From positions 47,356 to 111,355 of the forward strand of contig JARKQC010000006.1 in the NCBI GenBank assembly GCA_029974985.1: DNA of 64,000 nt. The letters are read 5' to 3'. Numbering within the stretch: the first letter of the stretch is position 1; each line of letters begins with the position of its first letter. The notes under the pieces were generated by a model. It was not told the DNA's origin and did no database searches. It was given only the letters and a program-made list of their open reading frames with translations. Shown in pieces: positions 17,039 through 26,017 of the stretch. Both the position numbers and the translations under genes were made by a program. This DNA comes from Bacteroidota bacterium (GTDB lineage: Bacteria; Bacteroidota; Ignavibacteria; Kapaibacteriales; UBA2268).

Positions 17039-18256
17039 TTATTTTCCCATAGAATTATAAATAAATCCATCACAAAGCCAGTTAGCAATTGCTTGGCGAT
17101 TATTGGATTCGATAATTCTTATTTGGTCGCGGGGATTTTGGATATTACCAATTTCAATAAATACAGTCGTTGGTAATGCTTTACGAAGTGTATAAAGTCC
17201 TCTTTGCGATACAGAGCCTTGATAACCTCTTCCGGGCTGAGCTTTATCATATTTTTCTTTTATTGTTGTCATTAGAGCATTAGCTAATTTTTTGCCTTCG
17301 CTATTAGCATTTTGATAATAAAAGAAAATATCAACTTTTTGCCCTGTATATCTTGAGTCCACATGAATTTCAACGCAATATTGTTTCTTATTTTTTGATT
17401 TATTTTGATTATATAAATCATTTATGATAATAATACGCTCGCTTAATCTATCTTTTTGAATAAGAGGAATAGGTTTTTTATTAATATGATACTCATTACT
17501 TGAATTGTTTAAATATTTTTCATCTCGAATTCCATCGTTTTCATCTTGAACAATGATATAAACCTCAGCACCATTTTCCATTAATTTCCGTGCGAATCTA
17601 AGTGTTACATCATAAGCATATTCATCTTCATGTAGCTCATTTCCGTCTTTATAACCAATCGCACCAGGGTCTGGTCCGCCGTGTCCGCTAATCAAATAAA
17701 AAATACAATTTGATAATGAATTGCTACTAACTGTAACATTTTTATATTTTTCTCCAAAAAGCGGCTCGACAATATTTCTTGGTATATTTTCTTTAATTTT
17801 TTTATTATCTATTTTATTTGTAATTTTCTCGGAATTTTCATTTGATTTTTCATTATCAAAAGATAAAGGAAGCCATATTTCTTGATCAATTTTATAGTCT
17901 GAATTTTTTATTTTTTTCCTAAATAAATTCATATTATAAGATTGGATTTTTTTTGCAAATTCTAAATCATTAATTTCTAAACTTGAACGAATACTTTTTC
18001 CATCGTATTTAAAAATTCTAATTGGTAAAAAATATTCTTTTCCGATATAAAGCCCAAAATCACTGTTTAGATTAGTTTTATTATTTTCTTTAAAAAAATC
18101 AACATTAAATTTATTAACTTGTAAATTATATTTAACTAATATAGTAGTAATCCCATCGCCCTTTTTAGCTTTATGAGTTACATATCGAGCATTATCAGAA
18201 TAAATTTTAATACTGCTGAGTAGCAAAATAAATATAATTATTACTACTTTTTTCAT
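17039..18256 (-). CDS. N-acetylmuramoyl-L-alanine amidase (Amidase_3) with LysM-like N-terminus
   Basis: 405 residues from the ATG at 18254-18256. A more upstream start (18289) is rejected because it lies inside a near-perfect promoter -7 box. After the signal peptide ('IFILLLSSIKIYS'), residues ~25-60 resemble a LysM-like module ('THKAKKGDGITTILVKYNL'). The Amidase_3 zinc enzyme follows: 'YLISGHGGPDPGAIG' (His ligand), 'NELHEDEYAYDVTLRFA' (Glu ligand), 'YCVEIHVDSRYTG' (His ligand), and 'TTVFIEIGNIQNPRDQ' (catalytic Glu). It cleaves the amide between muramic acid and the stem peptide in the periplasm, usually in daughter-cell separation. Confidence 0.9.
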   Translation of the reverse strand: MKKVVIIIFILLLSSIKIYSDNARYVTHKAKKGDGITTILVKYNLQVNKFNVDFFKENNKTNLNSDFGLYIGKEYFLPIRIFKYDGKSIRSSLEINDLEFAKKIQSYNMNLFRKKIKNSDYKIDQEIWLPLSFDNEKSNENSEKITNKIDNKKIKENIPRNIVEPLFGEKYKNVTVSSNSLSNCIFYLISGHGGPDPGAIGYKDGNELHEDEYAYDVTLRFARKLMENGAEVYIIVQDENDGIRDEKYLNNSSNEYHINKKPIPLIQKDRLSERIIIINDLYNQNKSKNKKQYCVEIHVDSRYTGQKVDIFFYYQNANSEGKKLANALMTTIKEKYDKAQPGRGYQGSVSQRGLYTLRKALPTTVFIEIGNIQNPRDQIRIIESNNRQAIANWLCDGFIYNSMGK

Positions 18257-18286
18257 AATTTTTAGAATTTGAAACGAAATGATTTT

Positions 18287-18317
18287 CAAAGATACTTACA
18301 TTTTATATAATATCAAA
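18287..18317 (-). promoter_or_regulatory. Bacteroidota-type promoter for amidase gene
   Basis: On the minus strand, TTTG (18317-18314), exactly 19 bases, then TATCTTTG (18294-18287) is a full match to TTTG-N19-TAnnTTTG. The expected start site lies about 25 bases before the chosen ATG at 18256. Confidence 0.65.
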
Positions 18318-18370
18318 GTTTTTATCCGTTATATAAATCCAAAATATTATTTTTAAGTTAAAAAAATATT

Positions 18371-20221
18371 ATGATTAGCAAACAATTTTTTCTTGATAGA
18401 ATAAAAAATAGTGTTATTTTATTCGATGGTGGGCTTGGTACTGAGCTTTACAATAGGGGAATTTTCATAAATCGCTGTTTTGACGAGGTGAATCTTTCTA
18501 ATCCCACTCTCGTTAAACAAATTCACGAGGAATATATTAAAGCGGGTGCTGACGCAATCGAAACAAATACTTTTGGCGCCAATAGATTCAAATTATCAAA
18601 ACATCATTTAGAAGATAAAGTATATCAAATTAATTTCGAAGGTGCAAAAATTGCTCGCGAACTTGCAAAAGATAAAGTTTGGGTGGCTGGTGCGGTCGGA
18701 CCACTTGGAATAAAAATCGAACCACTTGGAAAAACTTCTATCGAAGAAGCTAAGGACGCTTTCAAAGAGCATATTCAAGGGTTAATTGATGGTGGCGTTG
18801 ATATAATTATTTTTGAAACATTTATATATCCCGAAGAATTAATTATAGCAGTCCAATCTGCAAAAGAAATATGCGCTTTACCAATAATAGCTCAAATGAC
18901 TATTGATGAGGATTGCACATCACTAACAGGTGCATTGCCCGAAGATATTATAAATATGCTAAATCAAACTTCAGCCGATGCTATTGGGGTTAATTCTACA
19001 GTTGGTCCACAAGTTATGTTGAGATGGCTCGAACAAGTGCGTCCATTAACAGACAAAGCTATATCAATTATGCCGAGTGCGGGCAAACCAAAAAATATTG
19101 ACGGCAGAAATATTTATCTGACATCACCTGAATATATGGGCTTATATGCAAAGTATTTCGTGCAAGCTGGAGCAAGTATAATTGGTGGTTGCTTAGGAAC
19201 TGGGCCCGAGCATATTCGCAAAATGCGAGTTATGATTAATGCCGTCAAAAAGGAAGAAAAAAAATATGAATTTGAAAAGTTAAAAATTTCACATCCCGAA
19301 AGTGTAAAGTTAATCGAACAAAAAAATAAATCACGATTAGCAAGAAGAATTAAAGAAGGGCATTTTGTTAAATTTGTTGAATTATTGCCTCCACACGGCT
19401 TATTATCCGAACCTGTGATTAAAAAAGCACGTGAAATGTTTTACGAGGGTATTGATGTTATAAATATCCCCGACGGACCACGTGCAAGTGCGAGAATGTC
19501 TGCAATGTCGCTTGCTATACAAATTCAAAATATCGTTGGAATTGAAACTGTGTTGCATTATGTTTGTAGAGATAGAAATGTTATTGGTATCCAATCTGAT
19601 TTGCTCGGTGCTTATGCTCTTGGACTAAAAAATATTCTCGCTATTACGGGCGATCCACCGAAATTAGGCAATTATCCAGATGCAACTGCGGTTTTTGATG
19701 TCGATTCAATTGGTTTAGTAAATATTATAAATCGTTTAAATCACGGTCTTGATATTGCTGGAAATCCAATTGGTGAGCCTACGGGATATTTAATTGGAGT
19801 GGGCGCTAATCCGGGTGCTATAAATTTTGAGGAGGAAATTAGCCGTTTAAATTGGAAAATTGATGCTGGTGCTGAATATATTGTTACTCAACCCGTATTT
19901 GATTTATCAATTTTTGAGAACTTTCTGGATAAAATTGCACATTTTAATATTCCCGTCATTGCTGGTTTGTGGCCTCTTACATCTCTACGAAATGCCGAAT
20001 TTATGAATAATGAAATACCCGGTTGTAATGTACCCGAAGAGATATTACTCCGCTTAAGTAAATATGAAAATTCAAAAGAAGATTCTTTAAAAGTTGGAAT
20101 TGAAATAGCACGCGAAACTCTCGATAAAATTAAAAATTCAATTCAAGGAGTTCAGATATCAGCACCATTTGGTAGAGTGCAAAGCGTTGTTGATGTTCTT
20201 GATGGATTTATTTTAGCATAA
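18371..20221 (+). CDS. Homocysteine S-methyltransferase / methylenetetrahydrofolate reductase fusion
   Basis: 616 residues. About 1-295 is the zinc-dependent homocysteine methyltransferase barrel ('ILFDGGLGTELYNRG' and 'GADAIETNTFGANRFKL'). About 325-610 is a MetF-like MTHFR barrel ('VKFVELLPPHG', 'NILAITGDPPK', 'AEYIVTQPVFDLSIFENFL'). The fusion matches YitJ-type bifunctional enzymes of one-carbon/methionine metabolism. A notable departure: the zinc ligands expected as Cys in 'GxNC' and 'GGCC' read 'GVNS' (Ser209) and 'GGCL' (Cys274, Leu275), so only one of three ligand Cys remains. The methyltransferase half may be inactive or use another mechanism; the MTHFR half looks intact. Monocistronic, with its own terminator. 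Confidence 0.88.
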   Translation: MISKQFFLDRIKNSVILFDGGLGTELYNRGIFINRCFDEVNLSNPTLVKQIHEEYIKAGADAIETNTFGANRFKLSKHHLEDKVYQINFEGAKIARELAKDKVWVAGAVGPLGIKIEPLGKTSIEEAKDAFKEHIQGLIDGGVDIIIFETFIYPEELIIAVQSAKEICALPIIAQMTIDEDCTSLTGALPEDIINMLNQTSADAIGVNSTVGPQVMLRWLEQVRPLTDKAISIMPSAGKPKNIDGRNIYLTSPEYMGLYAKYFVQAGASIIGGCLGTGPEHIRKMRVMINAVKKEEKKYEFEKLKISHPESVKLIEQKNKSRLARRIKEGHFVKFVELLPPHGLLSEPVIKKAREMFYEGIDVINIPDGPRASARMSAMSLAIQIQNIVGIETVLHYVCRDRNVIGIQSDLLGAYALGLKNILAITGDPPKLGNYPDATAVFDVDSIGLVNIINRLNHGLDIAGNPIGEPTGYLIGVGANPGAINFEEEISRLNWKIDAGAEYIVTQPVFDLSIFENFLDKIAHFNIPVIAGLWPLTSLRNAEFMNNEIPGCNVPEEILLRLSKYENSKEDSLKVGIEIARETLDKIKNSIQGVQISAPFGRVQSVVDVLDGFILA

Positions 20222-20228
20222 AAATATT

Positions 20229-20270
20229 GAAGTCCGTCCTAAATTGTTAAAACAGACTTCTTTTTTTTTT
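20229..20270 (+). terminator. Terminator after the methyltransferase/MTHFR gene
   Basis: A 9-bp stem with one mismatch (GAAGTCCGT with ACAGACTTC) is followed by ten T at 20261-20270. The convergent gene's stop codon (20269-20271) overlaps the end of the T-run. Confidence 0.85.
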
Positions 20271-21630
20271 AGTTTTTAATGAATTTGGAGTAAGCAGTTC
20301 TGGTATTAGACTTTAATTTTATATAATAAAAGCCATCTGATAAATTAGATATATCAAGATATTGTTTATTTATATCTGTATATTTATCAAAATCGCCGAT
20401 AATAATACGATAGCCAAACACATCAAAAATTTCATAATTGTCAAAAATAATATTGTCAGCAAAAGTAAATCTTAATTCATTTTTTGATGGATTTGGATAT
20501 ATATTAATATTATATTTTGTTGTATAACCATCTACTGTGGTTTCCGAATCAGGTGCGAATAGAAAAATATGGGGCCAGTTCCATGTTGAAGTTCCTATTG
20601 CTTTTTCTTTATCCAACATCCAAAGTTTATAAATTGCATATTTAAAATTATTGCGGTTGTAAGTTGTATCTACAGACCAGTTGTCTCCACCATTAGTAGT
20701 CCTGATAATACTTCCGCAGGTTGATGCCATTCCATTTAAAGTATCATAAAAATGCATAAAACAAACTTCATTTGTTGGTATATATGTAGTATCCAATACA
20801 ACACGCCAAGACCTACCGCCATCAGTAGTTTTTCTAATATATTTAGTCTCAGGCAAATCCCAGTTAATGTGACTGGAACCATAACAAAATCCTAAATTTT
20901 CATTAACAAAAAAGAATGCACCAGTTGGGGGGTACTTCGCACTTTTATAACTTGACCAGGTTTCACCATAATCGGTTGACTTATGTATATAAAAAGATGA
21001 ATCTGTTTCTAAGTCAACTAATTCAATAGAATAGCATTTACCATTTGGCAATATATGAATATCTGATGGATAATAATTCCCAACTGGTTTAGAATTCTCA
21101 ATTTCATACCAATTTAAGCCGCCATCCGTAGTTTTATAATATAAGGGATTGAAATTATAATTCCCTTGGATTAATAAACCATTTTTTGAATCCCAAAAAT
21201 CTACTTCATGTATTCTTTTTTTGTTCTCAAATCTGTATTTTGACCATTTTCTACCATTATCAATGGATCGGTAATAATAACCAGAATCACAAGCAACAAT
21301 TGCAAGATTAGTATCTGGATATGCTAATTGAGTAGCAACTGATGAAAAATGATAATATCCATTTGTAGTATCAAGATAAGTTATACGCCAAGTCAAACCA
21401 CCATCATCACTTTTAATCATACAAGGTGCCTGTACGTCAATGTTTGCAACAGCAATTATATCCTTACCATTAGAAGATTTAATATCAATAAATCTAGTTT
21501 GATGTCCCCTGCCGTTACTTGAAAAAAATTCCAAGGAATCAATAACTCTCCATCTTGATTCAGCGTATAAATCATTATTTAAAATAATCAAAAAAAGTAA
21601 TATGGCTAAATTTTGAGTAATCTTATTCAT
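20269..21630 (-). CDS. Secreted BNR/YCF48-like propeller protein with type IX sorting domain
   Basis: 453 residues. A signal peptide ends near 'NNDLYA'. Repeats of the sortilin/BNR type recur ('SDDGGLTWRITYLD', 'SIDNGRKWSKYRF', 'TTDGGLNWYEIE', 'STDYGETWSSYK', 'TTDGGRSWRVVL', 'TTNGGDNWSVD'), indicating a beta-propeller. The C-terminal ~75 residues ('INIYPNPSKNELRFTF', 'YLDISNLSDGFYYIKLKS') form a type IX secretion sorting domain, so the protein is expected outside the cell or on its surface. Ligand unknown. It lies 9 bp downstream of the Cys-rich secreted protein gene, so the two are likely one operon. Confidence 0.85.
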   Translation of the reverse strand: MNKITQNLAILLFLIILNNDLYAESRWRVIDSLEFFSSNGRGHQTRFIDIKSSNGKDIIAVANIDVQAPCMIKSDDGGLTWRITYLDTTNGYYHFSSVATQLAYPDTNLAIVACDSGYYYRSIDNGRKWSKYRFENKKRIHEVDFWDSKNGLLIQGNYNFNPLYYKTTDGGLNWYEIENSKPVGNYYPSDIHILPNGKCYSIELVDLETDSSFYIHKSTDYGETWSSYKSAKYPPTGAFFFVNENLGFCYGSSHINWDLPETKYIRKTTDGGRSWRVVLDTTYIPTNEVCFMHFYDTLNGMASTCGSIIRTTNGGDNWSVDTTYNRNNFKYAIYKLWMLDKEKAIGTSTWNWPHIFLFAPDSETTVDGYTTKYNINIYPNPSKNELRFTFADNIIFDNYEIFDVFGYRIIIGDFDKYTDINKQYLDISNLSDGFYYIKLKSNTRTAYSKFIKN

Positions 21631-21639
21631 TTAATTATC

Positions 21640-22374
21640 CTATTGGCAGATGAAAAAACAAGGTAAAGGGCTGTAATCACAATTAATATTAATTGTAGAA
21701 CGCATTAAAACATTTTCGCAGCTTGATTTGCATGGGCTAGGGCAAGATGCGCCATCTGGGACTTTAAATACTTCGTATTGAGGTTCAGTTAATGGTGGTG
21801 GTATTGGATCCAAACTTGTAATAAAAAGTTTACCTTGATATCCACGTAATAAGTTTAGCTGCTTTTCTTTCTTACAACAATAAGTATTACCATCACAATT
21901 AATAGCACTTTTATCAATATCATACTTCAAGTTACCATTAATATCTGTTTGAAAACAACCACCTGTTGTATATGAATAATTTATGGGATGCGCTTCATAC
22001 CAATCAGGCGGATTAGAAAATTCAGCAAAAAATTCTGGGTTCTCATAGTTTATTTTCTGAAATAATGCTTCTTGAAATTCCTGAATTATTGCATCTTTTG
22101 TTCTTTTTTCACAATCAGTTCCTTCAAAAATAATTGCTACAACATTAGTCTCATAAGTTCTTGATTGGTTACCATCTAATATATAAGTCCTATCGTAGTA
22201 CTTAATCCAATAACAACATGTACCTAACCCCTGTCCTTGTAAATTTGAAACAGTATCACTACAAATTCGATACCACTTTGGTTGCGTTGACCATGGTTGT
22301 TCAAAATGGCCTTTACACGGTGCTGGTGTTTGAATGTTTGTAGGTTGCGAATTCGCAAAAACAGAACTAATCAT
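21640..22374 (-). CDS. Secreted cysteine-rich protein of unknown function
   Basis: 244 residues from the ATG at 22374, with 15 Cys, suggesting disulfides outside the cytoplasm. I recognise no family. The start is doubtful: the in-frame sequence upstream reads 'YVHIYILAFLM' and continues into 'ISSVFANS', which together make a normal signal peptide, but no ATG, GTG or TTG opens it before an in-frame TGA at 22429-22431. An ATG at 22398-22396 is two bases out of frame. Either a rare start codon is used or an indel has broken the start. First gene of a pair with the YCF48-like protein. Confidence 0.6.
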   Translation of the reverse strand: MISSVFANSQPTNIQTPAPCKGHFEQPWSTQPKWYRICSDTVSNLQGQGLGTCCYWIKYYDRTYILDGNQSRTYETNVVAIIFEGTDCEKRTKDAIIQEFQEALFQKINYENPEFFAEFSNPPDWYEAHPINYSYTTGGCFQTDINGNLKYDIDKSAINCDGNTYCCKKEKQLNLLRGYQGKLFITSLDPIPPPLTEPQYEVFKVPDGASCPSPCKSSCENVLMRSTININCDYSPLPCFFICQ

Positions 22375-22714
22375 TAGAAATGCTAATATGTATATATGTA
22401 CATATTGGGGGAGGTAAATCTTTTCGATTCACTTTTTGTAGCTGAAATTATCCTCATAAATCCACCATAAAAATTATTTTAAAATTAGTAAAACTCTTTT
22501 GCTAAATTAATTAAATAAATTCCATCATCCAAATAATATTTTAATATTTAGACTTTTTATTCTGTTTTTTTTATCTAATATTAATTTTCAACTATATTCT
22601 TGTTTATATATTAAAAATTCTATTTTTCAAAAGTTGCTTGTATATAGTCATTATTTACAATATAAATATAAATATAATTTAAACTTCTGAATATTCAAAT
22701 AAGGAGATATAGTT
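22375..22714. other. AT-rich intergenic region between divergent genes
   Basis: 340 bp separating the Cys-rich protein gene (minus) and mntA (plus). Apart from the possible signal-peptide remnant at 22375-22428, I see only AT-rich sequence, with a strong ribosome-binding site (AAGGAG, 22701-22706) at the right end. Confidence 0.5.
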
Positions 22715-23023
22715 TTGTTGTTAAATGAAGAAGACTTAGTTATCTTGAGAGAGAGATGTAAATCTTTCAAAATAAAAAAACTTTATCTATTTGATTCTGC
22801 TTTGAGTGATAATTATAATACTGAAAGTGATATTGATTTAATTGTTGATTTTAGAGATTATGAACCATTAAATTATTTTGATAATTATTATAATTTGAAG
22901 AATTTTCTTATTTCTCATTTTAATCGCAAAATTGACTTACTTGAGTCTCGTTCCATAAGTAATTCAAATTTTATGAATGAAATTTATAAAAATAAATATC
23001 TTGTTTATGAATATCAAAACTAA
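22715..23023 (+). CDS. mntA: MntA-like nucleotidyltransferase antitoxin
   Basis: 102 residues, started at a TTG because AAGGAG sits 8 bases before it and no in-frame ATG fits. The family is the minimal nucleotidyltransferase that AMPylates and silences HepT. The motif GS-x10-DxD is present except that Gly is Asp: 'LYLFDSALSDNYNTESDIDL' (D27-S28, then D39 and D41). The Gly-to-Asp change in the nucleotide-binding loop could weaken catalysis. Its 3' end overlaps the hepT reading frame by 17 bp, the usual coupling in these pairs. Confidence 0.8.
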   Translation: MLLNEEDLVILRERCKSFKIKKLYLFDSALSDNYNTESDIDLIVDFRDYEPLNYFDNYYNLKNFLISHFNRKIDLLESRSISNSNFMNEIYKNKYLVYEYQN

Positions 23024-23351
23024 AGTTTACCTTACAGATATTAGTGATTCAATTGTAGAAATTGAATCATATTTTATAGATAACAAACATGATTTTTATA
23101 AATTCAAATAAGATATGAAAACCAAAAGAGCAGTCGAACGTAATCTTGAAATAATTGGAGAAGCAGTTAATAGAATTCTTATGATTGATTCCACTATTGA
23201 ATTAAGTGGTTCGAGCCTAATTGTAGATTTAAGAAATAGGATAATTCATAGCTACGACAACATTTCTTATGAAATAATTTGGGGTATCATCATTAAGCAT
23301 ATTCCTATTTTAAAAAATGAAGTAAAGTTACTTTTGAATAATGATGATTAA
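23007..23351 (+). pseudogene. hepT: HepT-like HEPN toxin with in-frame stop codon
   Basis: Reading from the ATG at 23007 gives a 114-residue HepT of normal length except for a TAA at 23109-23111 (codon 35), directly before 'DMKTKRAVERNLEIIGEAVN'. The HEPN RNase motif R-x4-H is intact at R75-H80 ('DLRNRIIHSYD'). A single change such as CAA to TAA would explain the stop. The remaining downstream frame (23115-23351, 78 residues) still carries the catalytic motif but lacks the first helices. HepT is an RNase toxin controlled by MntA; here it is probably inactive unless the stop is suppressed or translation restarts at 23115. Confidence 0.85.
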
Positions 23352-23510
23352 GAAATCTAACAAAATATTATTTTATTTATCAATTACCCATTTAATCAAT
23401 TTGGTGTAATATATTTTGATGCCTATTTTTATAAAATTTATGTAACTCTAATTCGTTTATTAGTTTGATTTCTATTCAATATTTATTCAAGCTAATTTGG
23501 AGTTAAAATT

Positions 23511-24086
23511 ATGGCTTTTATTCTTAAAGATTTGCCTTATGCTAAAAATGCCTTAGCACCCTATATTTCAGAAGAAACTATGGATTTTCATCATAGTAAA
23601 CACCTTCAAGCTTATGTAAACAATACTAATAATCTTATTGCTGGAACAGAATTCGAGAATATGGCATTAGAGGATATTATTAGAAAATCTTCTGGTCCTT
23701 TGTTTAACAATTCTGCTCAAATTTGGAATCATGAGTTCTTTTGGGATTGTATGTCTGCAAATTCTGGTGGCACACCAAAAGGTGATTTATTATCATCTTT
23801 AGAATCAAATTTTGGTTCTTTTAATGAATTTAAAGATAAATTTATTAAATCTGCTACTTCTTTATTTGGCTCGGGCTGGACTTGGTTAGTAAAAAATAAC
23901 GACGGAAAACTCGATATTGTATCATATAGTAATGCAGGCAATCCTTTGACAGAAAATAAAAAAGCATTACTCGGTATTGATGTTTGGGAACACGCTTATT
24001 ATATTGATTATCGTAATGCACGTCCTAAATATTTGGAAGCATTTTTCGAAGTTATTAATTGGGATAATGTTGCTAAAAATTTATAA
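23511..24086 (+). CDS. sodB: Superoxide dismutase (Fe type likely)
   Basis: 191 residues. Metal ligands are visible: His in 'TMDFHHSKHLQAYV', His in 'AQIWNHEFFWDCM', and Asp and His in 'DVWEHAYYIDYRNARP'. 'NHEFFW' followed by 'SANSGG' and the short length fit the Fe-SOD branch, though Mn or cambialistic use cannot be excluded. It removes superoxide in the cytoplasm. No signal peptide. A single gene followed by a terminator. Confidence 0.95.
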   Translation: MAFILKDLPYAKNALAPYISEETMDFHHSKHLQAYVNNTNNLIAGTEFENMALEDIIRKSSGPLFNNSAQIWNHEFFWDCMSANSGGTPKGDLLSSLESNFGSFNEFKDKFIKSATSLFGSGWTWLVKNNDGKLDIVSYSNAGNPLTENKKALLGIDVWEHAYYIDYRNARPKYLEAFFEVINWDNVAKNL

Positions 24087-24108
24087 TTTTTTTCAATTAA
24101 AATTAAAT

Positions 24109-24141
24109 AAAGGGGCTGAAAACTTTTCAACCCCTTTTTTT
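24109..24141. terminator. Bidirectional terminator between sodB and etfA
   Basis: AAAGGGGCTGAAAA pairs with TTTTCAACCCCTTT with one mismatch and a very short loop, followed on the plus strand by a run of T. The two convergent genes sodB and etfA end on either side. Confidence 0.85.
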
Positions 24142-24152
24142 CTAAAAAACTT

Positions 24153-25109
24153 TTAGCCTTTAATAGCTTTAATTTTTTCAGTAAATTTTGGTAAAATTTC
24201 GAACATATCGCCAACTAAACCATAGTCGGCAACTTTAAATATTGGTGCATCTTTATCTTTATTAATTGCAACAATTACTTTCGAACTCGACATACCTGCT
24301 AAATGCTGTATCGCACCCGAAATTCCGCAAGCTATGTATAAATTTGGTGATACAGTTTTTCCCGTCTGACCGACTTGTTCAGTATGATTTCGCCAACCCG
24401 CGTCAACTACTGCGCGAGAAGCACCAACAGCGGCACCTAATACATCAGCGAGGTTTTCAATTATATGGTAATTTTCAGGTCCTTTTATTGCTCTACCTGC
24501 AGAAACGATAATATCTGCTTCTGAAACATCGAGTTTGCCAACATTTTTAGATACATTTGTTACTTTTACTTTAGCATCCGAAGCATTTGTTTCAGCATTA
24601 TATTCAACAATATTCAAATTTGTAGAATCTTTTTGAGCAGTAAAAACATTTGGTCTTAATGATAATACTTTATTAGCAGTATTAATTTTTGATTTTACCA
24701 ATGCTTTTCCCGCATATACGGGTTTATTAACAATAATTTCACCATTATCAACATTAATTCCAACGCAATCAGCAACATAACCAGCATTAATTTTAATTGA
24801 AAGTTGAGGAGCTAATTCAAGGCCCGTTGCATTTGCGGAGAAAAGTACAGTATCGAAAGCGTTTGCTTTAACCAATCTTGATAATATTGCAGAATGCTGA
24901 GTAGAAGAATAATTATTATCACCGTTAAAATTTACTAAATAAGCATTTTGCAAACCATATTCGGCAGCTTTTTGTAATTGTTCACGATTTCCACCAATCA
25001 ACACGCCCCATACTTCACCATTAAATAGCTTTGCCGCAGTAATTAATTCATAAGAAGTTTTTTTAAGAGCGTCATTATTAGGTTCGAGATAAACAAGAAT
25101 TTTACTCAT
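24153..25109 (-). CDS. etfA: Electron transfer flavoprotein alpha subunit
   Basis: 318 residues. The C-terminal FAD domain is clear: 'LGAAVGASRAVVDAGW', 'EQVGQTGKTVSPNLYIACGI' and 'SGAIQHLAGM'. EtfAB is a soluble FAD/AMP heterodimer carrying electrons from acyl-CoA and other dehydrogenases to the quinone pool through ETF dehydrogenase. It lies 32 bp downstream of etfB in the same operon. Confidence 0.95.
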   Translation of the reverse strand: MSKILVYLEPNNDALKKTSYELITAAKLFNGEVWGVLIGGNREQLQKAAEYGLQNAYLVNFNGDNNYSSTQHSAILSRLVKANAFDTVLFSANATGLELAPQLSIKINAGYVADCVGINVDNGEIIVNKPVYAGKALVKSKINTANKVLSLRPNVFTAQKDSTNLNIVEYNAETNASDAKVKVTNVSKNVGKLDVSEADIIVSAGRAIKGPENYHIIENLADVLGAAVGASRAVVDAGWRNHTEQVGQTGKTVSPNLYIACGISGAIQHLAGMSSSKVIVAINKDKDAPIFKVADYGLVGDMFEILPKFTEKIKAIKG

Positions 25110-25141
25110 AATATATTTTTTCCTTATTTTTATTTTCTTTA

Positions 25142-25885
25142 TTAAATTACTTTTGCATCTTCGTGTAACATACGAACAATATCCTCAATATCGGAATCGC
25201 TATCACCCAAAATTTTTCCTACTCTTGCTTTGCTTGGTAATTCCATTCCTAATATTGTAATCGTAGGATCGAAATTTTTTGCATCTAATTCTTCAATTGG
25301 TTTTTTCTTTGCTTTCATAATATCGGGAAGTTTTGGATATCGCGGATCGTTTAAGCCTTTTTGACAGCTTATCAAGCAAGGTAAAGTAGTTTCCAATTCC
25401 TCGATACCACCTTCGATATCACGTTCTGCTTTAACTTCATTACCATTAATTTCGAGTTTTGAAACAACAGAAATAGATGGAATATCTAAAATAGTTGCGA
25501 GCATACCTGGTATTTGGAACGAATCATAATCAACGCTCTGGCGACCAGTAAGTATAATATCATAATTTTTAGATTTTGCGTATTCAGCTATATTATTAGC
25601 AATTTGATAAGAATCAAGATTATCACCTTTGATAAGAACTGCATCGTCTGCACCCATAGCAAGTGCTGTGCGTAGAATTTCTGTTGACTCTGCTTGACCA
25701 ACTGTAAGAGCAGTTACCGTACCCGTATTTTTTTCTTTTAATCTAAGACCTTCTTCTAAAGCAATTTCATCATAAGGGTTAAGAATAAACTTTACTCCTT
25801 TGCTATCAATGCTTTTTCCATCTGAGCCTACTAAAATTTTTGTTGCAGTATCAGGTACTCTTGAAATACAAACAAGAATATTCAT
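25142..25885 (-). CDS. etfB: Electron transfer flavoprotein beta subunit
   Basis: 247 residues. 'NILVCISRVPDTATKI', 'FILNPYDEIALEEGLRLKEK', 'ALAMGADDAVLIKGD' and 'LTGRQSVDYDSFQIPGMLA' are standard EtfB segments, including the AMP-binding region. Partner of EtfA, translated first in the etfBA pair. Confidence 0.95.
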   Translation of the reverse strand: MNILVCISRVPDTATKILVGSDGKSIDSKGVKFILNPYDEIALEEGLRLKEKNTGTVTALTVGQAESTEILRTALAMGADDAVLIKGDNLDSYQIANNIAEYAKSKNYDIILTGRQSVDYDSFQIPGMLATILDIPSISVVSKLEINGNEVKAERDIEGGIEELETTLPCLISCQKGLNDPRYPKLPDIMKAKKKPIEELDAKNFDPTITILGMELPSKARVGKILGDSDSDIEDIVRMLHEDAKVI

Positions 25886-26017
25886 TAAATAACTCCGATT
25901 ATTAAATGATTTTTTTAATAAATTATTTTTGATAGATTTTTTATAAACGATTTAAAATCAATATATTTTAGCAAAATATCTTATTATATTTTCAATAAAT
26001 CACCTAAATATATATAA

